Translations under genes and position numbers: made by a program | Part shown: positions 18,226 to 26,667 of the stretch, in pieces | How the letters are laid out: each line of letters opens with the position of its first letter | How positions within the stretch are numbered: the stretch's first letter is position 1 | The notes under the pieces: model-generated | Told to the model about the DNA's origin: nothing | Databases searched by the model: none | What the model saw: the letters and a program-made list of their open reading frames with translations, nothing else | From: Actinomycetes bacterium | GTDB lineage: Bacteria; Actinomycetota; Acidimicrobiia; Acidimicrobiales; RAAP-2 | Length of the DNA stretch: 64,000 nt | Direction of reading: 5' to 3' | Assembly (NCBI GenBank): GCA_021791145.1 | Contig: JAJYXE010000003.1 | Span: 1-64,000, forward strand

Positions 18226-18984
18226 TCAGCGCGTCGAGACCCGCTGGAACACTTCGGCCAGCGCACCCTTGGGCATGCCAGCAGCGCGCGCGGCCTCCGC
18301 TGCCGAGGCGCGGACCCGCTCGACGACCCCGGCGGGGTCCGGCATCTGGCTGCGGTGGCAGCGAAGGGCGGCGGCCTTGCGGTCGAATGCCGCGGTGACC
18401 TCGACCACCAGGTTGGGGGTCGGGGACGCCATGAGCCAGAGCTCCTCGACGGTGTGCGGTTCGAGCCCTTCGTCGAGCAGCTCGGGGTGCGCGAAGGGGT
18501 TGCGGGCGTCGGGGTACACCGTGCAGGTCGCGGCCTCGCCGACGGCCAGGTGGTCGGGGTGGCTGGCTGCGATGCGGTCCCACCAGCGCTCGGGGGAGGG
18601 GGCGAGGACGAGCTGGGGTCGGAAGGTGCGCACCAACCGGGTCAGGTCACCACGGAGCGCCTGCCCCGGCTCCACCCGCCCGTCGGGATAGCCGAGGAAG
18701 GTCACCTGCCCGACGCCCACGTGCGCCGCCGCCGCCCGCTGCTCGCCGCGTCGGAGGTTCCCCATCTCGGCACGCGGCATCGACCGGTCGCTCCCGCCTG
18801 CGTCGCCGTCGGTCACGATGCAGTACGCGACCTCGACACCCGAGTCCGTCCACACGGCGACGGTGCCCGCAGCGCCGAAGTCGACGTCGTCGGGATGGGC
18901 GGCGACGACGAGGGCTCGCTGCAGCCCGTCGCGCCCGGCCCACCGCTCGGTCAGACGACGGCCTCCTCGTCGCTGGGCTCCCAT
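18226..18984 (-). CDS. PIG-L family deacetylase
   Basis: This 252-residue protein carries the zinc-binding AHPDD motif (29-33) in VVAAHPDDVDFGAAGTV, then VTDGDAGG and HPDHLAVGEA, typical of the LmbE/PIG-L fold. Family members remove N-acetyl groups from sugar conjugates such as GlcNAc-inositol or mycothiol conjugates (MshB, Mca), so this could be a thiol-pathway enzyme, but no marker decides it. ATG 18984 lies 34 nt inside the helicase gene and is preceded by AAGGACC, so translation is probably coupled to the helicase. Confidence 0.88.
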   Translation of the reverse strand: MGAQRRGGRRLTERWAGRDGLQRALVVAAHPDDVDFGAAGTVAVWTDSGVEVAYCIVTDGDAGGSDRSMPRAEMGNLRRGEQRAAAAHVGVGQVTFLGYPDGRVEPGQALRGDLTRLVRTFRPQLVLAPSPERWWDRIAASHPDHLAVGEAATCTVYPDARNPFAHPELLDEGLEPHTVEELWLMASPTPNLVVEVTAAFDRKAAALRCHRSQMPDPAGVVERVRASAAEAARAAGMPKGALAEVFQRVSTR

Positions 18985-20177
18985 CCGGTCAGGTCCTTCA
19001 GACGGGGATCGTTCGAGAAGATCTCGATGATCGGCACCCGCAGCCCGAGCCGGCGCTGGATCACCTCGGCTTCGATCACCTGGTTCCACAGCACCAAGGT
19101 GACGACCACGCCCGCAGAGCCCGCGCGTGCCGTCCTCCCCGAGCGATGGAGGTACGCCTTGTGGTCCTCCGGCGGGTCGTAGTGGACGACGACGTCGACG
19201 CCGTCGATGTCCAGGCCGCGTGCCGCGACGTCGGTCGCCACCAAGACGGGGAGCTTGCCGGACGCGAAGTCGGCCAGCGCACGCTCGCGGTTCACCTGTC
19301 GCAGGTCGCCGTGGATCGCCGCGGCGCGGACTCGCTCGTCGCCGAGGTGCTGGACCAGACGATCGGCGCCGCGCTTGGTCCGGACGAAGACCAGCGTCTT
19401 GTCGTGCGCCCTGGCGATCGCCGCCGCGACGCGCACCTTGTCCATCTGATGGACCTGCAAGAACCGGTGGACCATGGCCGAGACGGTCTGGGTCTCCGAG
19501 GCCACCTCGTGGAAGACGGGCTCTCGCAGGTAGCGGTGCACGAGCCGGTCGACCGCGCCGTCGAGCGTCGCCGAGAAGAGCAGCGTCTGGTGCGGTCGCT
19601 CGAGCCGCCGCAGCACCCACTCGACCTGGGGCATGAAGCCCATGTCGGCCATCCGGTCTGCCTCGTCGAGCACCAGGCCCTCGACGTCGGCGACCGAGAG
19701 CTCTTTGCGCTCCCCCATGTCGATGAGCCTCCCGGGGGTCGCGATGACGACGTCGACGCCGTTGCGCAGCCTCGCGACTTGCCGGTCCGCGTCCGCACCG
19801 CCGTAGATGGCCGCCACGCGGAGCCCGACGGCCTTGGCGAGCGGCGCCAGCACGTCGTGCACTTGGACGGCGAGCTCACGCGTCGGCAGGAGCACGAGCG
19901 CTCGAGGGCGCGCGGGTCGCCCGGGAGGGCGCGTGCGGCCGGCTTCCTCGAGCCGTTCGGCCGTGCGCTGCAACAAGGGGAGCCCGAAGGCAAGGGTCTT
20001 GCCCGAACCGGTCTTCGCCTTCCCGCAGACGTCCCGGCCGGCGAGCCCGTCTGCGATCGTCAGCGCCTGGATGGGGAACGGGGTGGTGATCCCCTGGTCG
20101 GCCAGCTCCTTGACCAGAAGATGGGCGACACCGAGGGACTCAAACGTCCCTACGGTCTCATAGATGTCGGTCGTCAT
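18951..20177 (-). CDS. DEAD-box ATP-dependent RNA helicase
   Basis: This 408-residue protein has all core helicase motifs: Q motif region (FESLGVAHLLVKEL..FPIQ), Walker A AKTGSGKT (54-61), PTREL, VLDEADRM (the DEAD box), SAT, and motif VI HRSGRTARAG. Such enzymes unwind short RNA duplexes during ribosome assembly or mRNA decay. The basic C-terminal extension of some family members is absent, so this is a minimal core. ATG 20177 was chosen because the family N-terminus begins there and GAGAGCAGGA precedes it. The PIG-L gene overlaps its 3' end. Confidence 0.93.
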   Translation of the reverse strand: MTTDIYETVGTFESLGVAHLLVKELADQGITTPFPIQALTIADGLAGRDVCGKAKTGSGKTLAFGLPLLQRTAERLEEAGRTRPPGRPARPRALVLLPTRELAVQVHDVLAPLAKAVGLRVAAIYGGADADRQVARLRNGVDVVIATPGRLIDMGERKELSVADVEGLVLDEADRMADMGFMPQVEWVLRRLERPHQTLLFSATLDGAVDRLVHRYLREPVFHEVASETQTVSAMVHRFLQVHQMDKVRVAAAIARAHDKTLVFVRTKRGADRLVQHLGDERVRAAAIHGDLRQVNRERALADFASGKLPVLVATDVAARGLDIDGVDVVVHYDPPEDHKAYLHRSGRTARAGSAGVVVTLVLWNQVIEAEVIQRRLGLRVPIIEIFSNDPRLKDLTGWEPSDEEAVV

Positions 20178-20316
20178 TCCTGCTCTCTCACCTTGGCGGG
20201 GCCCGCGCCGTCCAACGTGAAGGGAGAAGGGCCCGGACGACCGGATCACGTCGCCGTCATCCGCTGCCGTCTTCTGCAACTTACCAGCAATACGCCCGGG
20301 ATCAGCGCATTCGGCA

Positions 20317-20354
20317 CCGATCGGTCCACGCGGGCCCCGATCGGTCCACGCGGG
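20317..20354. repeat. Two direct repeats of 18 bp, 20-bp period, upstream of bcp
   Basis: CCGATCGGTCCACGCGGG occurs at 20317-20334 and 20337-20354, ending 28 nt before the bcp ATG. It may be a regulator site or simply another short tandem duplication. Confidence 0.8.
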
Positions 20355-20382
20355 CAGTTCTCGATGTGCGATGCTGCGGCCC

Positions 20383-20847
20383 ATGGCGCGTCTGGCTGCA
20401 GGTGACCTCGCACCGAACTTCACGATTCCCGACCAAGACGGCAACCCCGTCTCCCTGCGGGACTTCGCGGGCTCGACGGTGATCGTCTACTTCTATCCGG
20501 CGGACGACACGCCCGGCTGCACCAAGGAGGCGTGCCAGTTCAACGAGAACCTGTCCGCGTTCCAGCGCTCGGGCGCCAAGGTCGTGGGCATCTCCCCGGA
20601 CTCCGCGGCGACGCACGTGCGGTTCCGCGAGAAGTACGGCCTCGCCTTCCCGCTCCTCTCGGACCCTGCGCACGAGGTGATGGAGGCCTACGGCGCGTGG
20701 GGCGAGAAGACGATGTACGGGAAGAAGACGGTCGGCACGATCCGTTCGACGTTCGTCGTGGACGGCGACGGCAAGGTCGTCCGCGCCTGGTACAACGTCA
20801 GGGCCGACGGGCACGCGGCGAAGGTGCTCGAGTCGCTCGGGGCCTGA
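20383..20847 (+). CDS. bcp: Thiol peroxidase of the Bcp/PrxQ class
   Basis: This 154-residue thioredoxin-fold peroxidase reduces hydrogen and organic peroxides. The active-site segment YPADDTPGCTKEACQF holds the peroxidatic Cys46 and resolving Cys51, the CxxxxC arrangement of atypical 2-Cys PrxQ enzymes. GIS and the C-terminal KVLESLGA fit the family. I use ATG 20383 because the conserved N-terminus (MARLAAGDLAPNF) starts there; ATG 20371 is in frame but adds four residues. It is followed 61 nt downstream by the FrhB-like gene. Confidence 0.93.
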   Translation: MARLAAGDLAPNFTIPDQDGNPVSLRDFAGSTVIVYFYPADDTPGCTKEACQFNENLSAFQRSGAKVVGISPDSAATHVRFREKYGLAFPLLSDPAHEVMEAYGAWGEKTMYGKKTVGTIRSTFVVDGDGKVVRAWYNVRADGHAAKVLESLGA

Positions 20848-20908
20848 CCTGTTCGGTCGGGGGGGCCCCGTCCGCCCCGGCCCCTCGGCTGCGCCTATCG
20901 TTTGGGGC

Positions 20909-22036
20909 GTGCCACCTGAGAAGCCGCACTGGACCCACCTGTTCCGAGAGGTCGTGACGTCGGGTCTCTGCACGGGCTGCTCGGCGTGCGTCGTCGCATG
21001 CCCCTACGACGTGCTCGGCTACGACGACGACTCGACGTACCGGCCCTTCCACGTCGAGGCGACAGGCGGGGCGGAGGGCTGCACCCACGGCGACCGGGGC
21101 TGCACGCTGTGCACGAGGGCGTGCCCGCGCTTTCGGGAGTGGGAGCCCGAGATCGACCAGCATCTCTTCGGCCGGGCGCGCACCGACTCGGAGGTCGCGG
21201 GCGTCGCTGCGAGCGTGGTGCTCGCCCGCGCCACCGACCCCGAGCTGCACCAGGCCGGCCAGGACGGCGGGCTCGTCTCCGCGATCCTCGTGTGGGCGCT
21301 CGAGCACGACGTCATCGACGCGGCGCTGGTCTCGGCGCTCGAGGGCGACGGCACCAGCTGGAAGGCGGTGCCCGCCGTCGTCCGAGATCGCGCCGGGGTG
21401 CTCGCGACCGCGGGGTCCCGCTACACCTACTCGGCCAACCCGATGGCGTACCGCGAGGCCGTGGAGGGGGGAAGCGAGCGGATCGGCCTCGTCGGCATGG
21501 GCTGCCAGGCCTCGGCGCCCGCGATGATGGCGGCGCGCAAGGCCGGCAAGGTCGCCCGCCGCTTCACGCTGTCGATCGGCCTCATGTGCTCGAAGACCTT
21601 CGACGACGCGATCTTCCCGGAGCTCTTCGAGGCGCGCTACGGACTGCGGCGCGAGGACATCGCGAAGATGAACATCAAAGGCGTCTTCCAGGTGTGGATG
21701 CGCGATGGCTCCTACCACGAGGTCCCGCTCAAAGAAGCGCACGCATGGACGCGCGAGGGCTGCATGTCGTGCCCGGACTTCGCCGCGGAGCACGCGGACA
21801 TCTCGACCGGAGGCATCGGCGCGTTCAACGACTGGACGCTCACGGTCGTCCGCACCCCCCGCGGCCAGGAGCTCTTCTCCGCGATGGCCGACGGCGGCGC
21901 GATCGACGTCAGGCCGGGAGAGGACGACCCCGGCGCGGTCGCGTTGATGCGCCGTCTGAGCAGGGTCAGCCGGAAGCGCTGGCCGGCGACCGCCGTGCCG
22001 ATGCCCGGCCGCCTCCCGGCCGCGCAGCCCGCCTGA
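20909..22036 (+). CDS. FrhB-like coenzyme F420 oxidoreductase subunit with ferredoxin-type N-terminus
   Basis: This 375-residue protein (GTG start) begins with a [4Fe-4S] ferredoxin-type motif, CTGCSACVVACPYDVLG (residues about 22-38), and a second partial cluster in CTLCTRACP. The rest matches the FrhB_FdhB N and C domains, including GLVSAIL, GMGCQASAPAMM, GLMCSK and EGCMSCPDF..DISTGG. Known family members bind FAD, an Fe-S cluster and coenzyme F420, shuttling electrons between F420 and a partner. No alpha or gamma hydrogenase subunit is nearby, so it is a stand-alone enzyme whose partner is unknown. It supports F420 use by this organism. Confidence 0.85.
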   Translation: MPPEKPHWTHLFREVVTSGLCTGCSACVVACPYDVLGYDDDSTYRPFHVEATGGAEGCTHGDRGCTLCTRACPRFREWEPEIDQHLFGRARTDSEVAGVAASVVLARATDPELHQAGQDGGLVSAILVWALEHDVIDAALVSALEGDGTSWKAVPAVVRDRAGVLATAGSRYTYSANPMAYREAVEGGSERIGLVGMGCQASAPAMMAARKAGKVARRFTLSIGLMCSKTFDDAIFPELFEARYGLRREDIAKMNIKGVFQVWMRDGSYHEVPLKEAHAWTREGCMSCPDFAAEHADISTGGIGAFNDWTLTVVRTPRGQELFSAMADGGAIDVRPGEDDPGAVALMRRLSRVSRKRWPATAVPMPGRLPAAQPA

Positions 22037-22136
22037 CGCCCCGCAGCCCCGCGTCCCCCCCAGACGCTCAAGGGAGACACGACCGGCTCGCATGGTCCCA
22101 CCCGGCCACCGAAAGGGTCCGGGATAGGTTGACGCC

Positions 22137-23045
22137 GTGCAGATCTTCCGATTCGATCCCGAGGTGTCCATCCCGATCGACCACTTCGGCTCCGACTTCC
22201 GCATCGGGAGGCTCACCGAGGAGGGCACGAAGGGTCGGGTGCAGGTCCTCCATCTCGGACCCGGCGGGATGGTGGGGCGACACCGGACCGGGCTCCGGCA
22301 GCTCTTCGCTGTGGTATCTGGCTCCGGCCAAGTGAGCGGGAACGACGGGTCGTACCGAGTGATCCGAGCGGGCCAGGCGGCGGTCTGGGAAGCCGGCGAA
22401 GAGCACGACGTGCGGAGTGACGACGGCCTCGTGGCCCTCTGCGTCGAGGGCACCTTCGAGATGCAGGCGGTAGCGGTCACGAAGGACATCGTCGTCGTCG
22501 ACTACGACCCGGCCTGGCCCCAGTGGTTCGAGCACGTGCGGGCATACCTCTGGCCCGCCGTCGAGAAGCTGGCGTGTGGAATCGACCACGTCGGGTCGAC
22601 GTCGGTCTTCGGCCTCGCGGCCAAGCCGATCATCGATGTGGACATCGTGGTGGCCGATGACGCGGGAGTGCGCCCCGTGATCGACGCCCTCGCGCCACTC
22701 GGCTACCGATGGGTGGGTGACCTGGGCGTCGACGGCCGGCAGGCATTCGACACGCCAACGCACCCAACGCTGCCGCGCCACCACCTCTACCTCGTCGTCG
22801 AGGGCAGCAAGGCGCACCGCGACCACGTCCTCCTGCGCGACCTCCTCCGGGCGGATCCCGACGCGCGCCGACGGTATGCCGAGCTCAAGCGGGCCAATGT
22901 GGAGCTTGCACAAGGCGACATCGACGTCTACGTGGCTGCAAAGGCCCCCTTCGTGGCCGGGCTCCTCACCCGGGCACGGGCGGAGCTCGGTCTCGAGCCT
23001 GCCAGCTACTTCGTCCCTGACTTGCCTGGAGAGGCGCCGCGGTAA
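22137..23045 (+). CDS. Cupin-GrpB fusion protein
   Basis: This 302-residue protein (GTG start) combines two domains. Residues about 1-115 look like a small cupin: VLHLGPGGMVGRHRTGLRQLFAVVSGSGQVS, then AVWEAGEEHDV. Residues about 117-300 are a GrpB/UPF0157 nucleotidyltransferase-like domain: VVVDYDPAWPQWFE at its start, IDHVGSTSVFGLAAKPIIDVDIVV with the GS and DxD pattern, and LRDLLRADPDARRRYAELK. GrpB proteins are usually single-domain and of unproven function. Here a ligand-binding cupin may control the transferase, which is inference. The gene is alone on the plus strand, convergent with the glycosylase. Confidence 0.85.
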   Translation: MQIFRFDPEVSIPIDHFGSDFRIGRLTEEGTKGRVQVLHLGPGGMVGRHRTGLRQLFAVVSGSGQVSGNDGSYRVIRAGQAAVWEAGEEHDVRSDDGLVALCVEGTFEMQAVAVTKDIVVVDYDPAWPQWFEHVRAYLWPAVEKLACGIDHVGSTSVFGLAAKPIIDVDIVVADDAGVRPVIDALAPLGYRWVGDLGVDGRQAFDTPTHPTLPRHHLYLVVEGSKAHRDHVLLRDLLRADPDARRRYAELKRANVELAQGDIDVYVAAKAPFVAGLLTRARAELGLEPASYFVPDLPGEAPR

Positions 23046-23113
23046 CTGCCCTTGTACTCGCCTTGCGACGATCGGAGGGCAGCCATGGCACGCAGAGGTC
23101 GACCGACGGCAGA

Positions 23114-23812
23114 TCAGCCCGCCTGAGGCCGCGCCGACAGCGCCCTCGCGCGGGCGAACACCGCGTCGAGCATCGGCTCGGTGAGCCTGCCCGTGAACGT
23201 GTTCTGCTGGCTGGGGTGGTAGGAGCAGACCAGCACCCTGCCGTCGGGCAGGTCGTGCTCGGCGAGATGCGCAAAACGCGGCCTCGGCGAGACCGCGCAG
23301 AGGGACGACACCGTGTCGCAGGCCATCTTCCCGAGGGCCACCACCACCCGCGTGCGCACGAGGAGGGAGAGCTCCTCTCGCAGGTACCCGAGGCACGCGG
23401 CTCGCTCGGCGGGCGTGGGCTTGTTGGCGGGCGGCGCGCAGCGGACCGACGCGGTGACCCACGCGCCGCGCAGGACGAGTCCGTCGCCGGCGTCGCGGCT
23501 CTCGGGCTGGCTGGCGAAGCCGGCTCGCCACATGGAGCGGTAGAGCCACTCGCCCGATCGGTCGCCGGTGAACATGCGCCCCGTGCGGTTCGCTCCGTGC
23601 GCCGCGGGGGCGAGCCCCACGACGACCACGGTCGCGCCGGGGTCGCCGAAGCCGGGCACCGGCCGGCGCCAGTACTGCTGCCCCCGTAAGGCCGCTCGTG
23701 CGGGTACCTGCTCACGCCATGCGACGAGGCGCGGGCAGCGCCGGCAGGAGACGATCTCCGCCGAGAGCCCGGCCAAGCGATCGGACGTCACGGGCTCGGA
23801 GCATACGATCAT
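23114..23812 (-). CDS. Uracil-DNA glycosylase, family 5 (UdgB) type
   Basis: This 232-residue enzyme has the UDG-superfamily motifs [19 protein letters not shown] and [15 protein letters not shown], which are those of UdgB. It would excise uracil and other deaminated bases from DNA. Cys pairs at the N-terminus (SCRRCPR) and CAPP are consistent with the Fe-S ligands of families 4 and 5. The start is 5 nt from the divergent phosphatase start, so both genes are probably leaderless or nearly so. Confidence 0.93.
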   Translation of the reverse strand: MIVCSEPVTSDRLAGLSAEIVSCRRCPRLVAWREQVPARAALRGQQYWRRPVPGFGDPGATVVVVGLAPAAHGANRTGRMFTGDRSGEWLYRSMWRAGFASQPESRDAGDGLVLRGAWVTASVRCAPPANKPTPAERAACLGYLREELSLLVRTRVVVALGKMACDTVSSLCAVSPRPRFAHLAEHDLPDGRVLVCSYHPSQQNTFTGRLTEPMLDAVFARARALSARPQAG

Positions 23813-23817
23813 CGTTC

Positions 23818-24447
23818 GTGCCCTCCGCCGAGCCGACGACGGTGCTGCTCGTCCGTCACGGCACGACCCCCACGACCGGCAGGCTCCTTCCTGGAAGAGC
23901 CCCCGGGCTGCACCTGTCCGCCACCGGGCGCGCGCAGGCCGAGCGCGTCGCGGCGGCGATCGCCGAACTGGACCCGCAGCCGGCCGCGGTCTACGCGTCG
24001 CCCCTCGAACGCGCGCGGGAGACGGCGGCGCCGATCGCCCGCGCGCTCGGCGTGCGCGTCCGCACCGAGCGTGGCCTGCTCGAGCTGGACATCGGCGACT
24101 GGACCGGCATGTCGCTCAAGCGCGCGGCGCGCCGGCGCGAGTGGGGCTCGGTGCAGCGCTGGCCCGCCGGGTTCTCGTTCCCCGGGGGCGAGTCCTTCAC
24201 GGCGCTCGTCGCGCGCGCGACCGACGCGGTGGGACGCCTGGTCAGCGCGCACCCCGGCGAGACGATCGTGGCCGTCTCGCACGCGGATCCGATCCGGGCG
24301 CTGGTCGCGACGGCCGCCGGCGCGCCCCTCGACCTCTTCCAGCGGCTGGTGGTCTCGACGTGCTCGGTGTCCGCCGTGCGCTACACGCCCGAGGGGCCCC
24401 GCGTGCTCTGCGTGAACGCCTCGGCCGAGGGTCTGGTGCGAGCGTGA
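23818..24447 (+). CDS. Histidine phosphatase family protein (MSMEG_4193-like)
   Basis: This 209-residue protein starts at GTG 23818. The catalytic RHG motif is in [21 protein letters not shown], the second histidine in [12 protein letters not shown], and [12 protein letters not shown] lies between. The fold is shared by phosphoglycerate mutases and broad-specificity phosphatases, which form a phosphohistidine intermediate. Its stop overlaps the next start by 4 nt (GTGA). The trio with DUF3090 and the SCO1664-like protein is conserved in actinobacteria (family knowledge), so a common pathway is likely. The substrate is unknown. Confidence 0.9.
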   Translation: MPSAEPTTVLLVRHGTTPTTGRLLPGRAPGLHLSATGRAQAERVAAAIAELDPQPAAVYASPLERARETAAPIARALGVRVRTERGLLELDIGDWTGMSLKRAARRREWGSVQRWPAGFSFPGGESFTALVARATDAVGRLVSAHPGETIVAVSHADPIRALVATAAGAPLDLFQRLVVSTCSVSAVRYTPEGPRVLCVNASAEGLVRA

Positions 24448-24932
24448 GCGGCGAGATCGACCTCGACGCCCCGGACGTCTTCTCCGTCGGCACGAGCGGC
24501 CCCGTCGGGGAGCGCCTGTTCCTCCTGCACTTCTCCGAGGGACCGGTGCGCGCGACCGTGAAGGTGGAGAAGCAGCAGGTGGCGGTGCTCGCGACCTACC
24601 TCGGTCGGATCGTGCGGCAGCTCGGACGGCCCGGCCACCTCCCCGAGGACCTCGACTTCGACGTCGACGTGGACCCCGACTGGATCGTCGGCACGATCGG
24701 GGTCTCCTACGACGAGGACGCCGACCGGCTCGTCGTGATCGTGGAGGAGGCGGGGGACGGTGGCTCGGTCGCGCGGATCGCGATCACGAGGGAGCAGGCG
24801 GCCGCCTTCGCCATCCGCGCGACGGGGCTCGTGGAGGCGGGACGTCCGCCCTGCCCGCTGTGCGGCTACCCCCTCGATCCCTCGGGGCACGACTGCCCGC
24901 GCACGAACGGCCACCGCCCGCCGGCGACGTGA
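24444..24932 (+). CDS. DUF3090 family protein with C-terminal zinc-ribbon-like Cys/His motif
   Basis: This 162-residue protein begins at GTG 24444, overlapping the previous stop by 4 nt. Its opening (DAPDVFSVGTSGPVGERLFLLHF) and body are those of the DUF3090 family, of unknown function. The C-terminus PPCPLCGYPLDPSGHDCPRTNGH holds CxxC, then His and Cys, a likely zinc site. It ends in a GTGA overlap with the kinase-like gene, so the three proteins are translationally coupled and may form a complex (inference). Confidence 0.9.
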   Translation: MSGEIDLDAPDVFSVGTSGPVGERLFLLHFSEGPVRATVKVEKQQVAVLATYLGRIVRQLGRPGHLPEDLDFDVDVDPDWIVGTIGVSYDEDADRLVVIVEEAGDGGSVARIAITREQAAAFAIRATGLVEAGRPPCPLCGYPLDPSGHDCPRTNGHRPPAT

Positions 24933-25651
24933 CGCCCGCGGCGGCGGTGGACGTGCTGACCCGGGGCCGCATCGAGGTGCACGGCCGGATCGCGGGCAGC
25001 TCCAACGTCACGCTCCTCGTCACCTGCTCGACCGGGGAAGAAGAAGGGGAAGGAGGAGGAGAGGAGCTCCTCGCCGTCTACAAGCCGCTCGCGGGCGAGC
25101 GCGAATTGTGGGACTTCCCACCGGGGCTCCACCGACGCGAGGTGGCGGCGTGGCTGCTCTCGGAGTGGCTCGGCTGGGGGATCGTGCCCGAGACCGTGCT
25201 CCGGACGGACGCGCCGTTCGGCGAAGGGTCGCTCCAACGCGTGGTGGACGAAGACGGGGTCTCCCACTACTTCACCCTGCGAGACGACCCCCGGTGGCAC
25301 CCCGCGCTCCGGCGCATCGCGGCGTTCGACGTCCTCGCCAACAACGCGGACCGAAAGAGCGGTCACGTCCTGCGCGCCGGCGACCGGCTGTGGGCGATCG
25401 ACCACGGCCTCACGTTCCACGCAGAGCCCAAGCTCCGGACCGTGATCTGGGACTTCGCCGGGGACAGCCTCGACGAAGAGGTCCTCTGTGCCGTCGGGAA
25501 GCTCGCCGGCACGCCATTGCCCGCGGCCCTCGCCGAGCTCCTCGGCCCCGGCGAGGCGGCAGCGCTCGTACGCCGTGCCCGCTCGCTCCTGGCGGCCCGC
25601 TCGCTCCCCGCACCCGGACCCGGCCGCCCCTACCCCTGGCCGCTCGTCTGA
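24929..25651 (+). CDS. SCO1664 family protein, PI3/4-kinase-like fold
   Basis: This 240-residue protein (GTG 24929) has features of a phosphatidylinositol-kinase-like ATP-binding fold: a lysine in AVYKPLAGERELWDFPPG, a catalytic-loop-like AAFDVLANNADRKSGH and a metal-binding-like WAIDHGLTF. It belongs to an actinobacterial family named for Streptomyces SCO1664, without a proven reaction. A Glu/Gly-rich insertion (residues about 36-46) interrupts strand 2. Placement behind a phosphatase and DUF3090 suggests opposing phosphorylation and dephosphorylation of a shared target, which is a hypothesis. Confidence 0.85.
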   Translation: MTPAAAVDVLTRGRIEVHGRIAGSSNVTLLVTCSTGEEEGEGGGEELLAVYKPLAGERELWDFPPGLHRREVAAWLLSEWLGWGIVPETVLRTDAPFGEGSLQRVVDEDGVSHYFTLRDDPRWHPALRRIAAFDVLANNADRKSGHVLRAGDRLWAIDHGLTFHAEPKLRTVIWDFAGDSLDEEVLCAVGKLAGTPLPAALAELLGPGEAAALVRRARSLLAARSLPAPGPGRPYPWPLV

Positions 25652-25700
25652 CCCCGCCACGACCCCCGGTCCGACCCCCGTCGCAGGGGGCAGCCGCGCC

Positions 25701-26666
25701 TCAGCTGCGCTGCGCGAGCGCCTCGATCAACGCGGGGAGCACCTTGTGGACGTCGCCGACGATGCCGAGGTCCGCGACCGAGAAGATCGGGGCGTCGCGA
25801 TCCTTGTTGACCGCGACGATGTGCCTCGAGCCCTTCATCCCGACGAGATGCTGCGTGGCGCCCGAGATCCCGCATGCGACGTAGAGTGTCGGCTTCACGG
25901 TCTTGCCGGTCTGCCCCACCTGGTGCGAGTACGGCACCCAACCAGCGTCCACGATCGCCCGGCTCGCCCCCGCCGCCCCGTGCAGAAGCCTGGCGAGCTC
26001 CTCGACCATCGCGTAGTGCTCGGGCCCGCCGAGCCCGCGCCCGCCGGACACGACCACGGCCGCCTCGTCGAGCTTCGGGCCGCTCGCCGCCTCGGCGTGG
26101 CGCGCGACGATCCTGGCGGCGCCGGTCGCGCCGACCTCTCCGGGGGGCGCGGCCACGACCTCGGCGCTGCCTCCGCCCGCAGGCGCCGCGGCGAACGACT
26201 TGGCCCGGACCACGAAGATGCCCGGGGGGTCCCCGGTGAAGCGCGCGTGCAGGATCTGGGTGCCGCCGAAGATCGGGTGCTCGGTGACGAGCGTGCCGTC
26301 GCGGGAGGCGAGCCCGGTCACGTTGGTGAGGACCGGTCGGTCGAGGCGCGCCGAGAGGCGGCCGGCGACGTCCCGGCCGTCGTAGGAGGCGGGCACGAAG
26401 AGGGCGTCGGGCCGCTCGCCGGACGAGATCAGCCCCGAGATGGCGGCGGCGACCGGCGCACCGGGGAGCGCACCGGCGAGGTCGCCCACGTCGTAGACGC
26501 GCGACGCGCCGTACTCTGCGAGCGTGGCCGCGTGCGACGCGGTGTCGGGGCCCCAGGCGACGGCTTCGACGGTGGTGGCGAGCGAGCGAGCCTCGGTGAG
26601 CAGCTCGAGCGTGAGGGGGGTGAGGCCTTGCTCGGCGGACTCCGCGAGCACCCAGATCTTTTCCAT
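25701..26666 (-). CDS. etfA: Electron transfer flavoprotein alpha subunit
   Basis: This 321-residue protein opens with MEKIWVLAE and carries the C-terminal FAD-binding signature: VVVSGGRGLGGPEHYAMVEELA, GASRAIVDAGWVPYSHQVGQTGKTVKP and YVACGISGATQHLVGMKGS. With EtfB it passes electrons from acyl-CoA and other dehydrogenases to the respiratory chain. Its ATG starts 1 nt after the etfB stop and is preceded by AAGGTGAT inside etfB, a good ribosome site. No Etf-quinone oxidoreductase is in the window. Confidence 0.96.
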   Translation of the reverse strand: MEKIWVLAESAEQGLTPLTLELLTEARSLATTVEAVAWGPDTASHAATLAEYGASRVYDVGDLAGALPGAPVAAAISGLISSGERPDALFVPASYDGRDVAGRLSARLDRPVLTNVTGLASRDGTLVTEHPIFGGTQILHARFTGDPPGIFVVRAKSFAAAPAGGGSAEVVAAPPGEVGATGAARIVARHAEAASGPKLDEAAVVVSGGRGLGGPEHYAMVEELARLLHGAAGASRAIVDAGWVPYSHQVGQTGKTVKPTLYVACGISGATQHLVGMKGSRHIVAVNKDRDAPIFSVADLGIVGDVHKVLPALIEALAQRS

Positions 26667-26667
26667 C

